Of a stretch of 10,992 nucleotides of DNA, positions 1 to 7,196 are shown one piece after another. Position 1 is the first letter of the stretch. Every line of letters begins with the position of its first letter. The DNA is from an uncultured Muribaculaceae bacterium (GTDB lineage Bacteria; Bacteroidota; Bacteroidia; Bacteroidales; Muribaculaceae): positions 1-10,992 of the forward strand of contig CALHWU010000041.1 in NCBI GenBank assembly GCA_938039795.1, given 5' to 3'. Both the position numbers and the translations under genes were made by a program. A model generated the notes under the pieces. That model saw only the letters and a program-made list of their open reading frames with translations. It was not told the DNA's origin and made no database searches.

Positions 1-1900
1 CCACGTTTGTGGCGTGAGATATGGCGCCGCGGCCGCTGAAGGGCGGGTTGCCGTCATAGAGCTGCGAGAGCGAGCCGATGCAGCCGTTGGGCATCTCGTC
101 CTCGAAGCCGATGAGCATGCGGTCGAGGTAGCCGACGCCGCTCACTCCGAACACGCGCAGATATGCATCGGCGTAGAAGCCGAAGAGCCAGGGGCGTGCG
201 GGGCCGTTGTGGAGCGCCATCTCGCGCTCTTCGGGCGATCCGAGGTAGAACGGACGGTAGCCGAAGCTTTTCGGCGACAGCGTGCGCAGTCCCTTGGGGG
301 TGAGGAGCTCGCGTGTGACGACATCGAGCACTCCCTTGCGCTGACGGCGGTCGAGCGGCGAGTAGTCGAGGCCGATGGCCACGGCCATGTTGGGGCGCAC
401 CGACGGGTCGGCATACGTGCCGTTGACGTAGTCGTAGAGATAGCCGTAGTCGTTGAGGAACGTGTCGATGAACGCGTATTTGAGCTTTTCGGCCGTGTCG
501 ATCCAGAGCTGGCGCTGCGGAGCTTCTCCTTCAGGCAGTTCCTCGGTGAGAGCGGCGCACCACATCAGCGCATTATACCAGAGGGCGTTGAACTCCACCA
601 TGTAGCCTGAACGAGGCACGAGCGGACGTCCGTAGAGCGATGCGTTCATCCAGGTGACCGGCGTGGCTGTGCCGATGGAGTAGACCAGTCCGTTGTCCTC
701 CACCCGCAGGTTGGGGTGACGGTTGGACAGGATATACTCCATGATCTCCCTGATGAAGGGGAGGTAGCGCTTGAGGGTGTCGTCCTTGCCGTAGGCTTTG
801 GCATATTGCTGAAGCGCCCAGACGCACCAGAGAGGTATGTCGGGGAGGTCGATGCCGCTGATGCGGGGCGATAGCTCGCCTGTGTTCATGAAGTGGACGA
901 GCGCCTGCCGTCCGCTCTCCATGATGGCCTCGAAATCCTCGCGGTGGTTGATGGCGATGGTGGCCCCGGGAAGCGCCATGAAGGTGTTGCGCGCGAGCAC
1001 TTTGCCCCAGGGGTATCCCGAGAGGAGGAACATTCCGTCCTTGTCCTTGAAATAGCACTGCTTGACGGCGTTTTTCAGACAGTTGAAGAACGATGTGCGG
1101 CAGGTGCGGGTGGCGATTTCAGTCTCATACATCTTGCTGAGCGAGCGCGGCGACACTTCGCTGACGCCGGCCGAGAATATGATCGACTCGCCTTTTTTAA
1201 TAGGTATGTCAAAATAGCCAGGCACCCAGAGGTCTTCCGTGTAGGGCACTCCGCGCTCCAGATCCTTGAGATACTCGAAGCCGTTGTACCAGTTGGGCTG
1301 ATAATGCCATTCGGGCTTGTGGTTGAACTGCATGAAGAGCCTCGGGTAGCCCTGATAGAGACAGCAGCTCACTCCGTTGGGAGCGTCGTCGACCTGGGTG
1401 TTGATGGCGTCGTTGGCCATCACGAGGGCGTTGGCCTCGCGGAATGCGAGCATAGGGCGGAAACGCAGGGTTGTGGGGGAGTGTGCTTCTACGAGTGTGT
1501 AACGCACCAGAATGCGGTTTTCGTGGGAGATGAACATCTTCTCCTTGGTGAGGATCACTCCTCCCACGCGGTAGGTGGTACGCGGCACGCTCTCGCAGTC
1601 AAACTCACGGATGTATTTGTGTCCGTTGGGGCTGTAGACGCCGCCGCTGTAGCGGTGGAGTCCGAGATTGAACTCCGCGCCGTGCTGGATGACAGTGCAG
1701 TCGAGCGACGACAGGAGCACATGTGACGAATTGCCCATCTCGGGGATGGGGATTACGAGCATGCCGTGCTGTTTGCGGGTGTTGCAGTCTACCACCGAAG
1801 TGCAATGATAAGCGCCTGACTGATTGGTGCGGAGCATCTCTTTCATGAGACTTTGCTCCAGATTAATCATGAGGTTTTTATCAAATTTCAAGTAGCTCAT
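1..1900 (-). CDS. Glycogen debranching enzyme (GDE_N + GDE_C, GH133-like), 3' end cut by the window
   Basis: Predicted cytoplasmic amylo-alpha-1,6-glucosidase-type protein that would remove alpha-1,6 branches during glycogen breakdown. The minus-strand reading frame is open for 633 codons from an ATG at 1900, with an in-frame TAA a few codons upstream. The N-terminus begins MSYLKFDKNLMINLEQSL and continues with SGAYHCTSVVDCNTRKQHGM, typical of the Bacteroidetes debranching-enzyme N-domain (about residues 1-270). The alpha/alpha-barrel C-domain follows, with GYPW (about 296-299), RPNMAVAIGLDYSPL and LLTPKGLRTLSPKS blocks. Usual family length is about 640-650 residues, and the visible end (GRGAISHATNVG) sits close to the normal C-terminus, so probably only 10-20 residues are missing. 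Oddity: the family motif W-G/A-R-D-T-F/M reads L-A-R-Asn305-T-F here, replacing the Asp thought to be the catalytic acid. The block usually read as HQGTVWPW reads H564-N-G-P-A-R-P-W. Activity is therefore uncertain, although the fold assignment is secure. Confidence 0.9.
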   Translation of the reverse strand, partial: MSYLKFDKNLMINLEQSLMKEMLRTNQSGAYHCTSVVDCNTRKQHGMLVIPIPEMGNSSHVLLSSLDCTVIQHGAEFNLGLHRYSGGVYSPNGHKYIREFDCESVPRTTYRVGGVILTKEKMFISHENRILVRYTLVEAHSPTTLRFRPMLAFREANALVMANDAINTQVDDAPNGVSCCLYQGYPRLFMQFNHKPEWHYQPNWYNGFEYLKDLERGVPYTEDLWVPGYFDIPIKKGESIIFSAGVSEVSPRSLSKMYETEIATRTCRTSFFNCLKNAVKQCYFKDKDGMFLLSGYPWGKVLARNTFMALPGATIAINHREDFEAIMESGRQALVHFMNTGELSPRISGIDLPDIPLWCVWALQQYAKAYGKDDTLKRYLPFIREIMEYILSNRHPNLRVEDNGLVYSIGTATPVTWMNASLYGRPLVPRSGYMVEFNALWYNALMWCAALTEELPEGEAPQRQLWIDTAEKLKYAFIDTFLNDYGYLYDYVNGTYADPSVRPNMAVAIGLDYSPLDRRQRKGVLDVVTRELLTPKGLRTLSPKSFGYRPFYLGSPEEREMALHNGPARPWLFGFYADAYLRVFGVSGVGYLDRMLIGFEDEMPNGCIGSLSQLYDGNPPFSGRGAISHATNV

Positions 1901-1927
1901 GTTATTGTATTGTTAAGGTAAAATTTC

Positions 1928-1960
1928 CAAAGGTATGATTTACAGAGCGAATGTAGCCAA
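1928..1960 (-). promoter_or_regulatory. Putative Bacteroides-type promoter of the debranching enzyme gene
   Basis: Read on the minus strand, TACCTTTG (1935-1928) matches the -7 consensus TAnnTTTG exactly. A TTGG at 1960-1957 lies about 22 nt upstream and could serve as the -33 element, one or two bases further away than usual. Transcription would start near 1922, leaving a leader of about 20 nt before the ATG at 1900. The call rests on consensus only. Confidence 0.5.
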
Positions 1961-1997
1961 TATTTCTATAAGTTGCAAATTTTTCGTGATTTTTTGG

Positions 1998-2022
1998 CGA
2001 AAAATACATTCTGACTTTTTCG
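1998..2022 (-). terminator. Weak AT-rich hairpin downstream of the phosphodiesterase gene
   Basis: CGAAAAA (1998-2004) and TTTTTCG (2016-2022) form a 7-bp inverted repeat with an 11-nt loop in the gap between the phosphodiesterase stop and the debranching-enzyme promoter. A long T/A run (1990-1995) follows on the minus strand, but the stem is mostly A-T. It may help end the NTPase-phosphodiesterase transcript. The rest of the 174-bp gap shows nothing else beyond the promoter. Confidence 0.22.
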
Positions 2023-2074
2023 GCTGCTTTACTCCGTGTCGGGTCGTCGGGTGCTGCAGAAAGCGCCCCGGTAT

Positions 2075-2920
2075 TCAGCGCCACAGGTCGGGTCGGTCGG
2101 TGATTATCCCGTCGACAGGAAGATCGGGAGCGGATGCGGGAGAGTCGAGAGTCCATATCTTGACTTCCTTGCCGTGGGCGTGTATGTCGTCGACCAGGCC
2201 GCGTGTGACCGATCCTGAATAGAAATTAAACGAAGACACGTGGCTGTATCTGTCATAGTCAAACCGCGAGAGGCCGGTGTCGATGATCAGCGGCAATCCG
2301 CGCATGCGGCATATCAGCAGTTTTTCAAGACGCAGGCGGGGAGCAATCTTGTGTGTGGTCAGCAACACTTCGTCGTTGAAGCTCTGGACGGTCACCCTCT
2401 CCTCGGCCTCGTGGCTGCGGATCGTCTCGACCAGGCGGCGTTCAATACCGGGATATTCTCCTCGGGCATGCTTGACCTCGATAAGCAGCCGGGCGCGGTC
2501 GCCTACCAGAGTCAGCACTTCGTCGAGTGTCGGAATATGCTGGTCGGTCACCTTTCCGCATTTGTCTACGATGTGCAGCTCCCGGATCTCCCGGAGCGTC
2601 ATTCGGGAGATCTTCCCGTGTCCGTCGGTCGTGCGGTCGACTGTCGGGTCGTGACACACTACCAGAATGCCGTCGGCAGTCTGATGTATGTCTATCTCGA
2701 GCATGTCAGCGCCTGATGCGATGCCGCATTCCATCGCCGCGAGTGTGTTTTCCGGGGCTATCCCGGCTCCTCCGCGATGGGCCACGACGGTCAGGCGCCG
2801 GGCGCGCTCCGGGCTGACTCCTTTGCTGACGAATATCCCGGGGGCGGCACACCATGCCGCGTAGCCGAGCGCTATGCAGGCAGTGCCTGCTCCGATAAGT
2901 GCAAGTGTCTTAGATTTCAT
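2075..2920 (-). CDS. Glycerophosphodiester phosphodiesterase with N-terminal signal or membrane anchor
   Basis: 281-residue GDPD-family enzyme, expected to hydrolyse glycerophosphodiesters (deacylated phospholipids) to glycerol-3-phosphate and an alcohol. The metal and catalytic motifs are complete: His48-Arg49-Gly-Gly, APEN (55-58), LEIDI with Glu75 and Asp77, His90-Asp91-Pro, IEVK (147-150, Glu148), KIWTLD (254-259) and the closing GIITDRP (271-277). Residues 5-25 are hydrophobic (TLALIGAGTACIALGYAAW). They form a signal peptide or single anchor, placing the enzyme outside the cytoplasmic membrane; Cys24 lacks a good lipobox. Length fits a normal GDPD plus leader. Its ATG (2920-2918) overlaps the TGA of the STAND NTPase gene (2919-2917) as ATGA, so translation is probably coupled and the gene probably has no promoter of its own. 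Whether it is ordinary phospholipid recycling or a partner of the NTPase cannot be told from the sequence. The enzyme family is secure. Confidence 0.92.
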   Translation of the reverse strand: MKSKTLALIGAGTACIALGYAAWCAAPGIFVSKGVSPERARRLTVVAHRGGAGIAPENTLAAMECGIASGADMLEIDIHQTADGILVVCHDPTVDRTTDGHGKISRMTLREIRELHIVDKCGKVTDQHIPTLDEVLTLVGDRARLLIEVKHARGEYPGIERRLVETIRSHEAEERVTVQSFNDEVLLTTHKIAPRLRLEKLLICRMRGLPLIIDTGLSRFDYDRYSHVSSFNFYSGSVTRGLVDDIHAHGKEVKIWTLDSPASAPDLPVDGIITDRPDLWR

Positions 2921-5900
2921 ATCTTTATATTGAATAGATGGCGGCAGAGGATGCGCACCACGTTGTCATACCATTGAAAGCAATCGCGCGATCCCGGTGC
3001 GGCGCAGATGGCCTCGGTGGCGAATCGGTCGACGGCTTCGCTGTTGAGCAGCGACCACATGAGAAAGTTGCCGAAACGGTAGGTGAAGAGGTCGCTCAGT
3101 TTCTCGGTGTCGCCGATGTTGCCGAGTATCTCCTCCCGGTAGGTGGCTACTCCAGGGAATGAAAGGCCTGCGAGCTCGCTCTGCAGAAACCGGCGCGTGC
3201 GGGCCGGGAAGTATCGGTGGGCCATGCTGAGCACGAGGCCGGCCTGTTTGACGAGGGTCTTTCCATCGTGCGCCGGATTGGCTGACGGAGCCGCGTCAAT
3301 GCGCCTGACATCCTCGGCTCTGCCGTAGGAGCCAAGTATGTGGCGCATGAGTTGCAGAGGCAGTTCGATCAGTCCGCAGTCGCCTATCATTTCGGAGATG
3401 CTGTCGAGCAGATGCAGGAGCATCTCGCGGTCGTCTGACGCGATGGCCTGATCTATGAGCTCGTAGAAAAGCGGAGCGCAGCGGCTGTCGCCGCCGCGGG
3501 CGATCCCGTCGCCTGTGTGACAGCAGTAGACGGCGCCATACCAGTTCATGACGTTGCGCTTGTAGAGTCCGGTGGGATTGGCCTTCTCGCTGTTGCGCCC
3601 TTTGAATCGGCCGCGACACCGGCGGGTCCAGTCGGCTGCCTCGCGGGTGTAGATGTCAAGTATCTCTTGGTTGTCGGCCGCGGAGTGCTTCTGCACCTGA
3701 TAGAGCACGTAGAGTATCGACATCTGCGAATAGTCGCTCCAGGGGCCGCGCCGGTGCGACGGGTCGAGCAGAGTCGTTATCAGGGGGCGTATGTTGGCCC
3801 AGGATGCCGTCCCCATCACTACGAGTATCCGTTCAAGCACGAAATATGAGAAGCTGCATCCCCGGCGGTAGGCGTCGATTACGGCAGGGGCGCATGCGGC
3901 GAATTCGGCAGCCTCGTCGGCTCCGTCGGTCAGTCCGCGGCTGACGCGTCCGTAATGTCCGACAAAACGCATCGCTTCGCCAAGAAGCGGACGGCTCCAT
4001 GTCCCCTCGTCGCCTGATTCGGGAGGCACCACGCTGTCGTCCCAATAGCTCATATATTCGATGGCGTTGTTGACGTATTCGCTCTGGAATGTGATCTGCC
4101 GGCGCATCACAGTCTGCAGGAACGGCATGGCGAGGCGTACGACGGCAAACCGCATGGTGGCGTATGAGGCGATACCGCGGATCCGTGCCAGCATGTCGGA
4201 CGCGAGTGCGTCGTCGGGCTGCGGGGCCATGCATGCGTCGATGATCAGTAGCACTGCGAGCCTTACGCCGGTCTCTATGAAACGTATCATCCTGCGCCGC
4301 CGGCGTCGTCCAGCCAGATTGGCGGGAATGCTGCGCGACTGAATGTCGTCAAACATCTCGCGCACGATCCGGGCTGTCAGGTTCTCGCGCAGCGGAGCGC
4401 CTCCCCGGGTGAAGCGGCGTCGTGAAAGGTAATAAGCCTGTTTGCATGCCTCGTCGCTGACGTCGGTGATGCTGTCCTCCATCAGCCTCCACATGAGCTG
4501 CAACGGACTGACGGCGTAGAGATCCTCGTTGAAATAGTCGCTGAGCAGCATGTTGGCGAGCGATACCGAGGCTGCCGATCTGAGGCGTTTCACCGGTGCC
4601 AGGCGTGCGCTGAGGTTTCGGTGGGCAGCGATCAGTTCGGGGGTGGCCTCTGCTGCCGCGATGCGCCGCTGCGTGTCGTTGTAATTTCCTATCAGTGTGA
4701 CGTCGTCGGGCATCGCGTCGAGCATTCGCTGCTGGAGCTTGAAGAGCTGAGGCTCGTAGTTCTCGCGGATAAGCACGTCGATGACGTCGTTGGTGAGCTG
4801 CATCACGTCGGTGCGCGTGCTGTGGCGTCCTATCAGTTCCAGCAGGGTAGCGTAGCGGTCTTCGGCGATATCCATGAGCATGGAGTTGCGGAGCGCTCCT
4901 AACAGCACCACATTGGCGTCGACGCTGTCGAGCACGGCGAGATAGTCTGCGGCCATGGGGCATTGCGGGGCAAACTTCCGTCTGAAAGCCAGACACAGGG
5001 TGTATTCGAGAAATCGCTCGTAGATGAATTCAACCACAGTGGAGCGTTCGCCTCCCGCAAGCGTACGCACGCTCTCCTTGAGAATCGGTCGCTCGGGGTT
5101 GCGCAGCAGCTCCGCGTAGGCCACGCTGACGCCGCCTGACGGGCTGTAGATCATCGTGGCGAGCCGGTGGAGAGGAGAAGCATCGTCGGTCAATGCCTGC
5201 CGGAGCGCCGGGGCAGGGATGTGGCTGGAAGGCTCTCCGGAGAGATAGCTCTGCAACAGGCGGTCGGCAAGTTCGTCGAGCAGCATGCACTGCAGATGTC
5301 CGGCGAACGATCTGTGGCAGATGTCGTCGGTCATGGTGGCGAAGAGTCTCATGGAAGTGAATTCGCCGGGATCATCCTTGAAGGGCTTGCCGACATTATT
5401 GCCGCAGGCGTATTTCAGTGTCAGCGGATCGCGCAGGCGCAGCAGTATCCGGGGGTCGATGGTGTCGAATTCCGACCCCATCTGGTAGAGCTTGCCATAG
5501 ATCCTGTAGGCTTCCTCTGTCTCCTCGGCGCTGAATCCTCCGACGCTGTATCCGTCGCTGCCCTCAGGTTTGTAATTCAGTAGCGGGTCGGGACGTACGG
5601 CGGGTACTATGCGGTTTTCCCACGTAAAGCTGCGGCACGTGGCCACAACCTTGAAGCGCGGGCGGTCGGTTCTGACGAGAAGCGTGACTATATCGCGGAA
5701 CAGGGCCGTGGGGCCGTCGCTGTCGGCCGACCCGTCGTCGAGCGTATAGCTGAGGCATTCGTTGAGGGCGTCGAAAAGAAAACAGATGTTCTCTCCGGCC
5801 TCGTCGGCTTTGGAATGGAGTGATTCGAGCACTTTCTCTATGCTGCGCCGCCGGCTTGTGTGGAGTATGTCGCGCATCATTGCCGGGAGTCCGCGGGCGC

Positions 5901-7101
5901 CGAGTTCGGAGCAGTTGAATATCATCACCGCTTTGCCGTCGCGCAACAGCTCTGATGTCCAATGACACAGCTGGTTGGTCTTCCCTTGTCCGGCCTCTCC
6001 CGGCAGTGCGAGGAGTGTGCGCGACGGATCGCTGACAAACTGCCTGAAGGTGGCGCTCAGTTCGCGTCGGTCGACAAATAGTTCGCTGCTGAATTTCTTC
6101 TCTTTCTGCACCTGCAGCAGATACGCCCGCGAATGCTCGGCGGAAGCGGCCGTGATCTCTTGCCAGTTGGCCTCGCGGGCCACGTCGAACGACGGCAGTA
6201 TGCGTCCCAGAGCCGCATCCATCGGGGCGTTGAATTCTTCGGTCTCGAAGCGGTGGACCATCTGGCTTGAAGACTCGTAGCATATGCTGTCGTCTTTCAG
6301 TGTCTGAAACAGGAATATGTAGCCGTCGTCGCTGACGATGGCCAGCGGCCACAGATCGCACAGACGGCCGTCGTCGGCCTCTACGTAATAATGGCCCGGT
6401 TGGCGTGGCGCGTCGATGCCTGCGGGCGCGAGGGTGTCGCCGCTGCATCGGGCGTCGAGCAGATGGCCGGCATGGTCGGCGGCGTAGAATGAGTATCTGT
6501 GGAGCGGTTCGAGTCCGAGCAGCATGGCCTCCAGGTGGGGCGAGAGACTTTCGAGCGCCTGACGATAGAAGGTCTGGGCGAGCGATGTGCTGTGGCCCTT
6601 GAAGTCGTTGCGCACTTTCACCACTCCTCTCTGCCGGGCTGATCCGGCAAGGATGTTGAATCGCGATGACACTACATGAGCGGAGAGGGCCTTGACGAGC
6701 GGATCGCCGGGCGTCATGCGCACGGCGGCTGCCATGAGCTGATGGAGTAGCTCATTGACGTGGTCGCCGAACGACAGCGGTCGCTTGGCGTCGATGGTGC
6801 CGACCGTGCGCTGGAGCGCTTTTCTGGCGGCGCCGTCGGCCTGGGGCATCATCTCCGACAGCCGGGAGATAAGATAGCAGTTGAGCCACTGCACGGTCAT
6901 TTCGAAGAAGTCGAGCAGGTTGATGAGCGCCTCCTTGTAGTCGCCCTCGGCGCGGGCCCGTTCCGATCGTGAGAGGGGATTGGCCATGGTGAAGGGCAGG
7001 CTGTCGATGCTGCGGCCGATGAGGGAGTCTGTGCCGGGCGGTCTTTGTCCGTCGCCTGATGTGTGCGTGCTGCTGTCTTGCGGTGAGGATGTCGATGGCA
7101 T
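2917..7101 (-). CDS. Large STAND/NACHT-like NTPase with helical C-terminus, candidate sensor or defence protein
   Basis: 1394 residues if translation starts at the ATG at 7101. A longer reading from a TTG at 7164 is possible, but those 21 codons contain a TAnnTTTG promoter box, so I prefer the ATG. Numbering is from that ATG. Residues about 50-330 form an unrecognised N-terminal region: helical first, with a RNDFKGH motif (164-170), then beta-rich (about 230-290). A P-loop NTPase core follows: Walker A GEAGQGKT (368-375), Walker B CFLFDALNE (440-448, acidic Asp444/Glu448), sensor-like VVATCRS (485-491) and a winged-helix-type LRDPLTLKYAC (556-566). This order fits STAND NTPases of the NACHT kind. 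The remaining ~800 residues look alpha-helical and repeat-like, as in sensor regions of Avs-type proteins, and include six consecutive arginines at 932-937. No nuclease, protease or TIR motif was seen, so no effector domain is evident in cis. It is cotranscribed with the downstream phosphodiesterase and diverges from the CorA-like membrane-protein gene. NTPase class is confident; a defence role is inference. Confidence 0.85.
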   Translation of the reverse strand: MPSTSSPQDSSTHTSGDGQRPPGTDSLIGRSIDSLPFTMANPLSRSERARAEGDYKEALINLLDFFEMTVQWLNCYLISRLSEMMPQADGAARKALQRTVGTIDAKRPLSFGDHVNELLHQLMAAAVRMTPGDPLVKALSAHVVSSRFNILAGSARQRGVVKVRNDFKGHSTSLAQTFYRQALESLSPHLEAMLLGLEPLHRYSFYAADHAGHLLDARCSGDTLAPAGIDAPRQPGHYYVEADDGRLCDLWPLAIVSDDGYIFLFQTLKDDSICYESSSQMVHRFETEEFNAPMDAALGRILPSFDVAREANWQEITAASAEHSRAYLLQVQKEKKFSSELFVDRRELSATFRQFVSDPSRTLLALPGEAGQGKTNQLCHWTSELLRDGKAVMIFNCSELGARGLPAMMRDILHTSRRRSIEKVLESLHSKADEAGENICFLFDALNECLSYTLDDGSADSDGPTALFRDIVTLLVRTDRPRFKVVATCRSFTWENRIVPAVRPDPLLNYKPEGSDGYSVGGFSAEETEEAYRIYGKLYQMGSEFDTIDPRILLRLRDPLTLKYACGNNVGKPFKDDPGEFTSMRLFATMTDDICHRSFAGHLQCMLLDELADRLLQSYLSGEPSSHIPAPALRQALTDDASPLHRLATMIYSPSGGVSVAYAELLRNPERPILKESVRTLAGGERSTVVEFIYERFLEYTLCLAFRRKFAPQCPMAADYLAVLDSVDANVVLLGALRNSMLMDIAEDRYATLLELIGRHSTRTDVMQLTNDVIDVLIRENYEPQLFKLQQRMLDAMPDDVTLIGNYNDTQRRIAAAEATPELIAAHRNLSARLAPVKRLRSAASVSLANMLLSDYFNEDLYAVSPLQLMWRLMEDSITDVSDEACKQAYYLSRRRFTRGGAPLRENLTARIVREMFDDIQSRSIPANLAGRRRRRRMIRFIETGVRLAVLLIIDACMAPQPDDALASDMLARIRGIASYATMRFAVVRLAMPFLQTVMRRQITFQSEYVNNAIEYMSYWDDSVVPPESGDEGTWSRPLLGEAMRFVGHYGRVSRGLTDGADEAAEFAACAPAVIDAYRRGCSFSYFVLERILVVMGTASWANIRPLITTLLDPSHRRGPWSDYSQMSILYVLYQVQKHSAADNQEILDIYTREAADWTRRCRGRFKGRNSEKANPTGLYKRNVMNWYGAVYCCHTGDGIARGGDSRCAPLFYELIDQAIASDDREMLLHLLDSISEMIGDCGLIELPLQLMRHILGSYGRAEDVRRIDAAPSANPAHDGKTLVKQAGLVLSMAHRYFPARTRRFLQSELAGLSFPGVATYREEILGNIGDTEKLSDLFTYRFGNFLMWSLLNSEAVDRFATEAICAAPGSRDCFQWYDNVVRILCRHLFNIKI
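4291..4308 (-). other. Six-arginine run in the STAND NTPase C-terminal region
   Basis: The six codons (CGA CGC CGG CGG CGC AGG, read on the minus strand) encode Arg932-Arg937, flanked by ANLAG and MIRF. Mixed synonymous codons suggest selection on the protein rather than a nucleotide repeat expansion. A dense basic patch could contact nucleic acid, phospholipid or an acidic partner. The function is unknown. Confidence 0.6.
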
Positions 7102-7140
7102 TAGTGTCGGTAGGAAAGAGGGGTATGTAGTAGCTTTTCG

Positions 7141-7172
7141 CAAAGTTACAAATTGTTTTTGCAAATATGAAA
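7141..7172 (-). promoter_or_regulatory. Putative promoter of the STAND NTPase-phosphodiesterase operon
   Basis: On the minus strand TAACTTTG (7148-7141) matches TAnnTTTG exactly. A near-consensus -33 element TTTC (7172-7169) sits 20 nt upstream. Predicted start of transcription is near 7135, giving a leader of about 34 nt before the ATG at 7101. This placement argues against translation from the TTG at 7164. It overlaps the divergent promoter on the other strand. Confidence 0.5.
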
Positions 7173-7189
7173 TTAAGGTGTTAGATTTG
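7158..7189 (+). promoter_or_regulatory. Putative promoter of the CorA-like membrane protein gene
   Basis: TTTG (7158-7161), a 20-nt spacer and TAGATTTG (7182-7189) match the Bacteroides consensus fully. The predicted transcription start falls at about 7195-7197, on or just before the ATG at 7197, so the mRNA would be leaderless or nearly so. It shares 7158-7172 with the opposing promoter. Confidence 0.6.
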
Positions 7190-7196
7190 CAATATC

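Noticed and set aside
14..1726. Long plus-strand open frames opposite the debranching enzyme gene
   Set aside because: They are compositionally forced antisense frames in GC-rich code, show no family features, and lie opposite a clearly recognisable protein.
1902..2222. Small open frames on both strands in the gap between the debranching and phosphodiesterase genes
   Set aside because: They run through the promoter or into the phosphodiesterase coding end and have no recognisable similarity or initiation context.
3833..6448. Other long open frames on both strands within the STAND NTPase gene
   Set aside because: Their products are Arg/Pro/His-rich with no motifs, typical of out-of-frame readings. 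The NTPase frame carries ordered Walker A, Walker B and sensor motifs.
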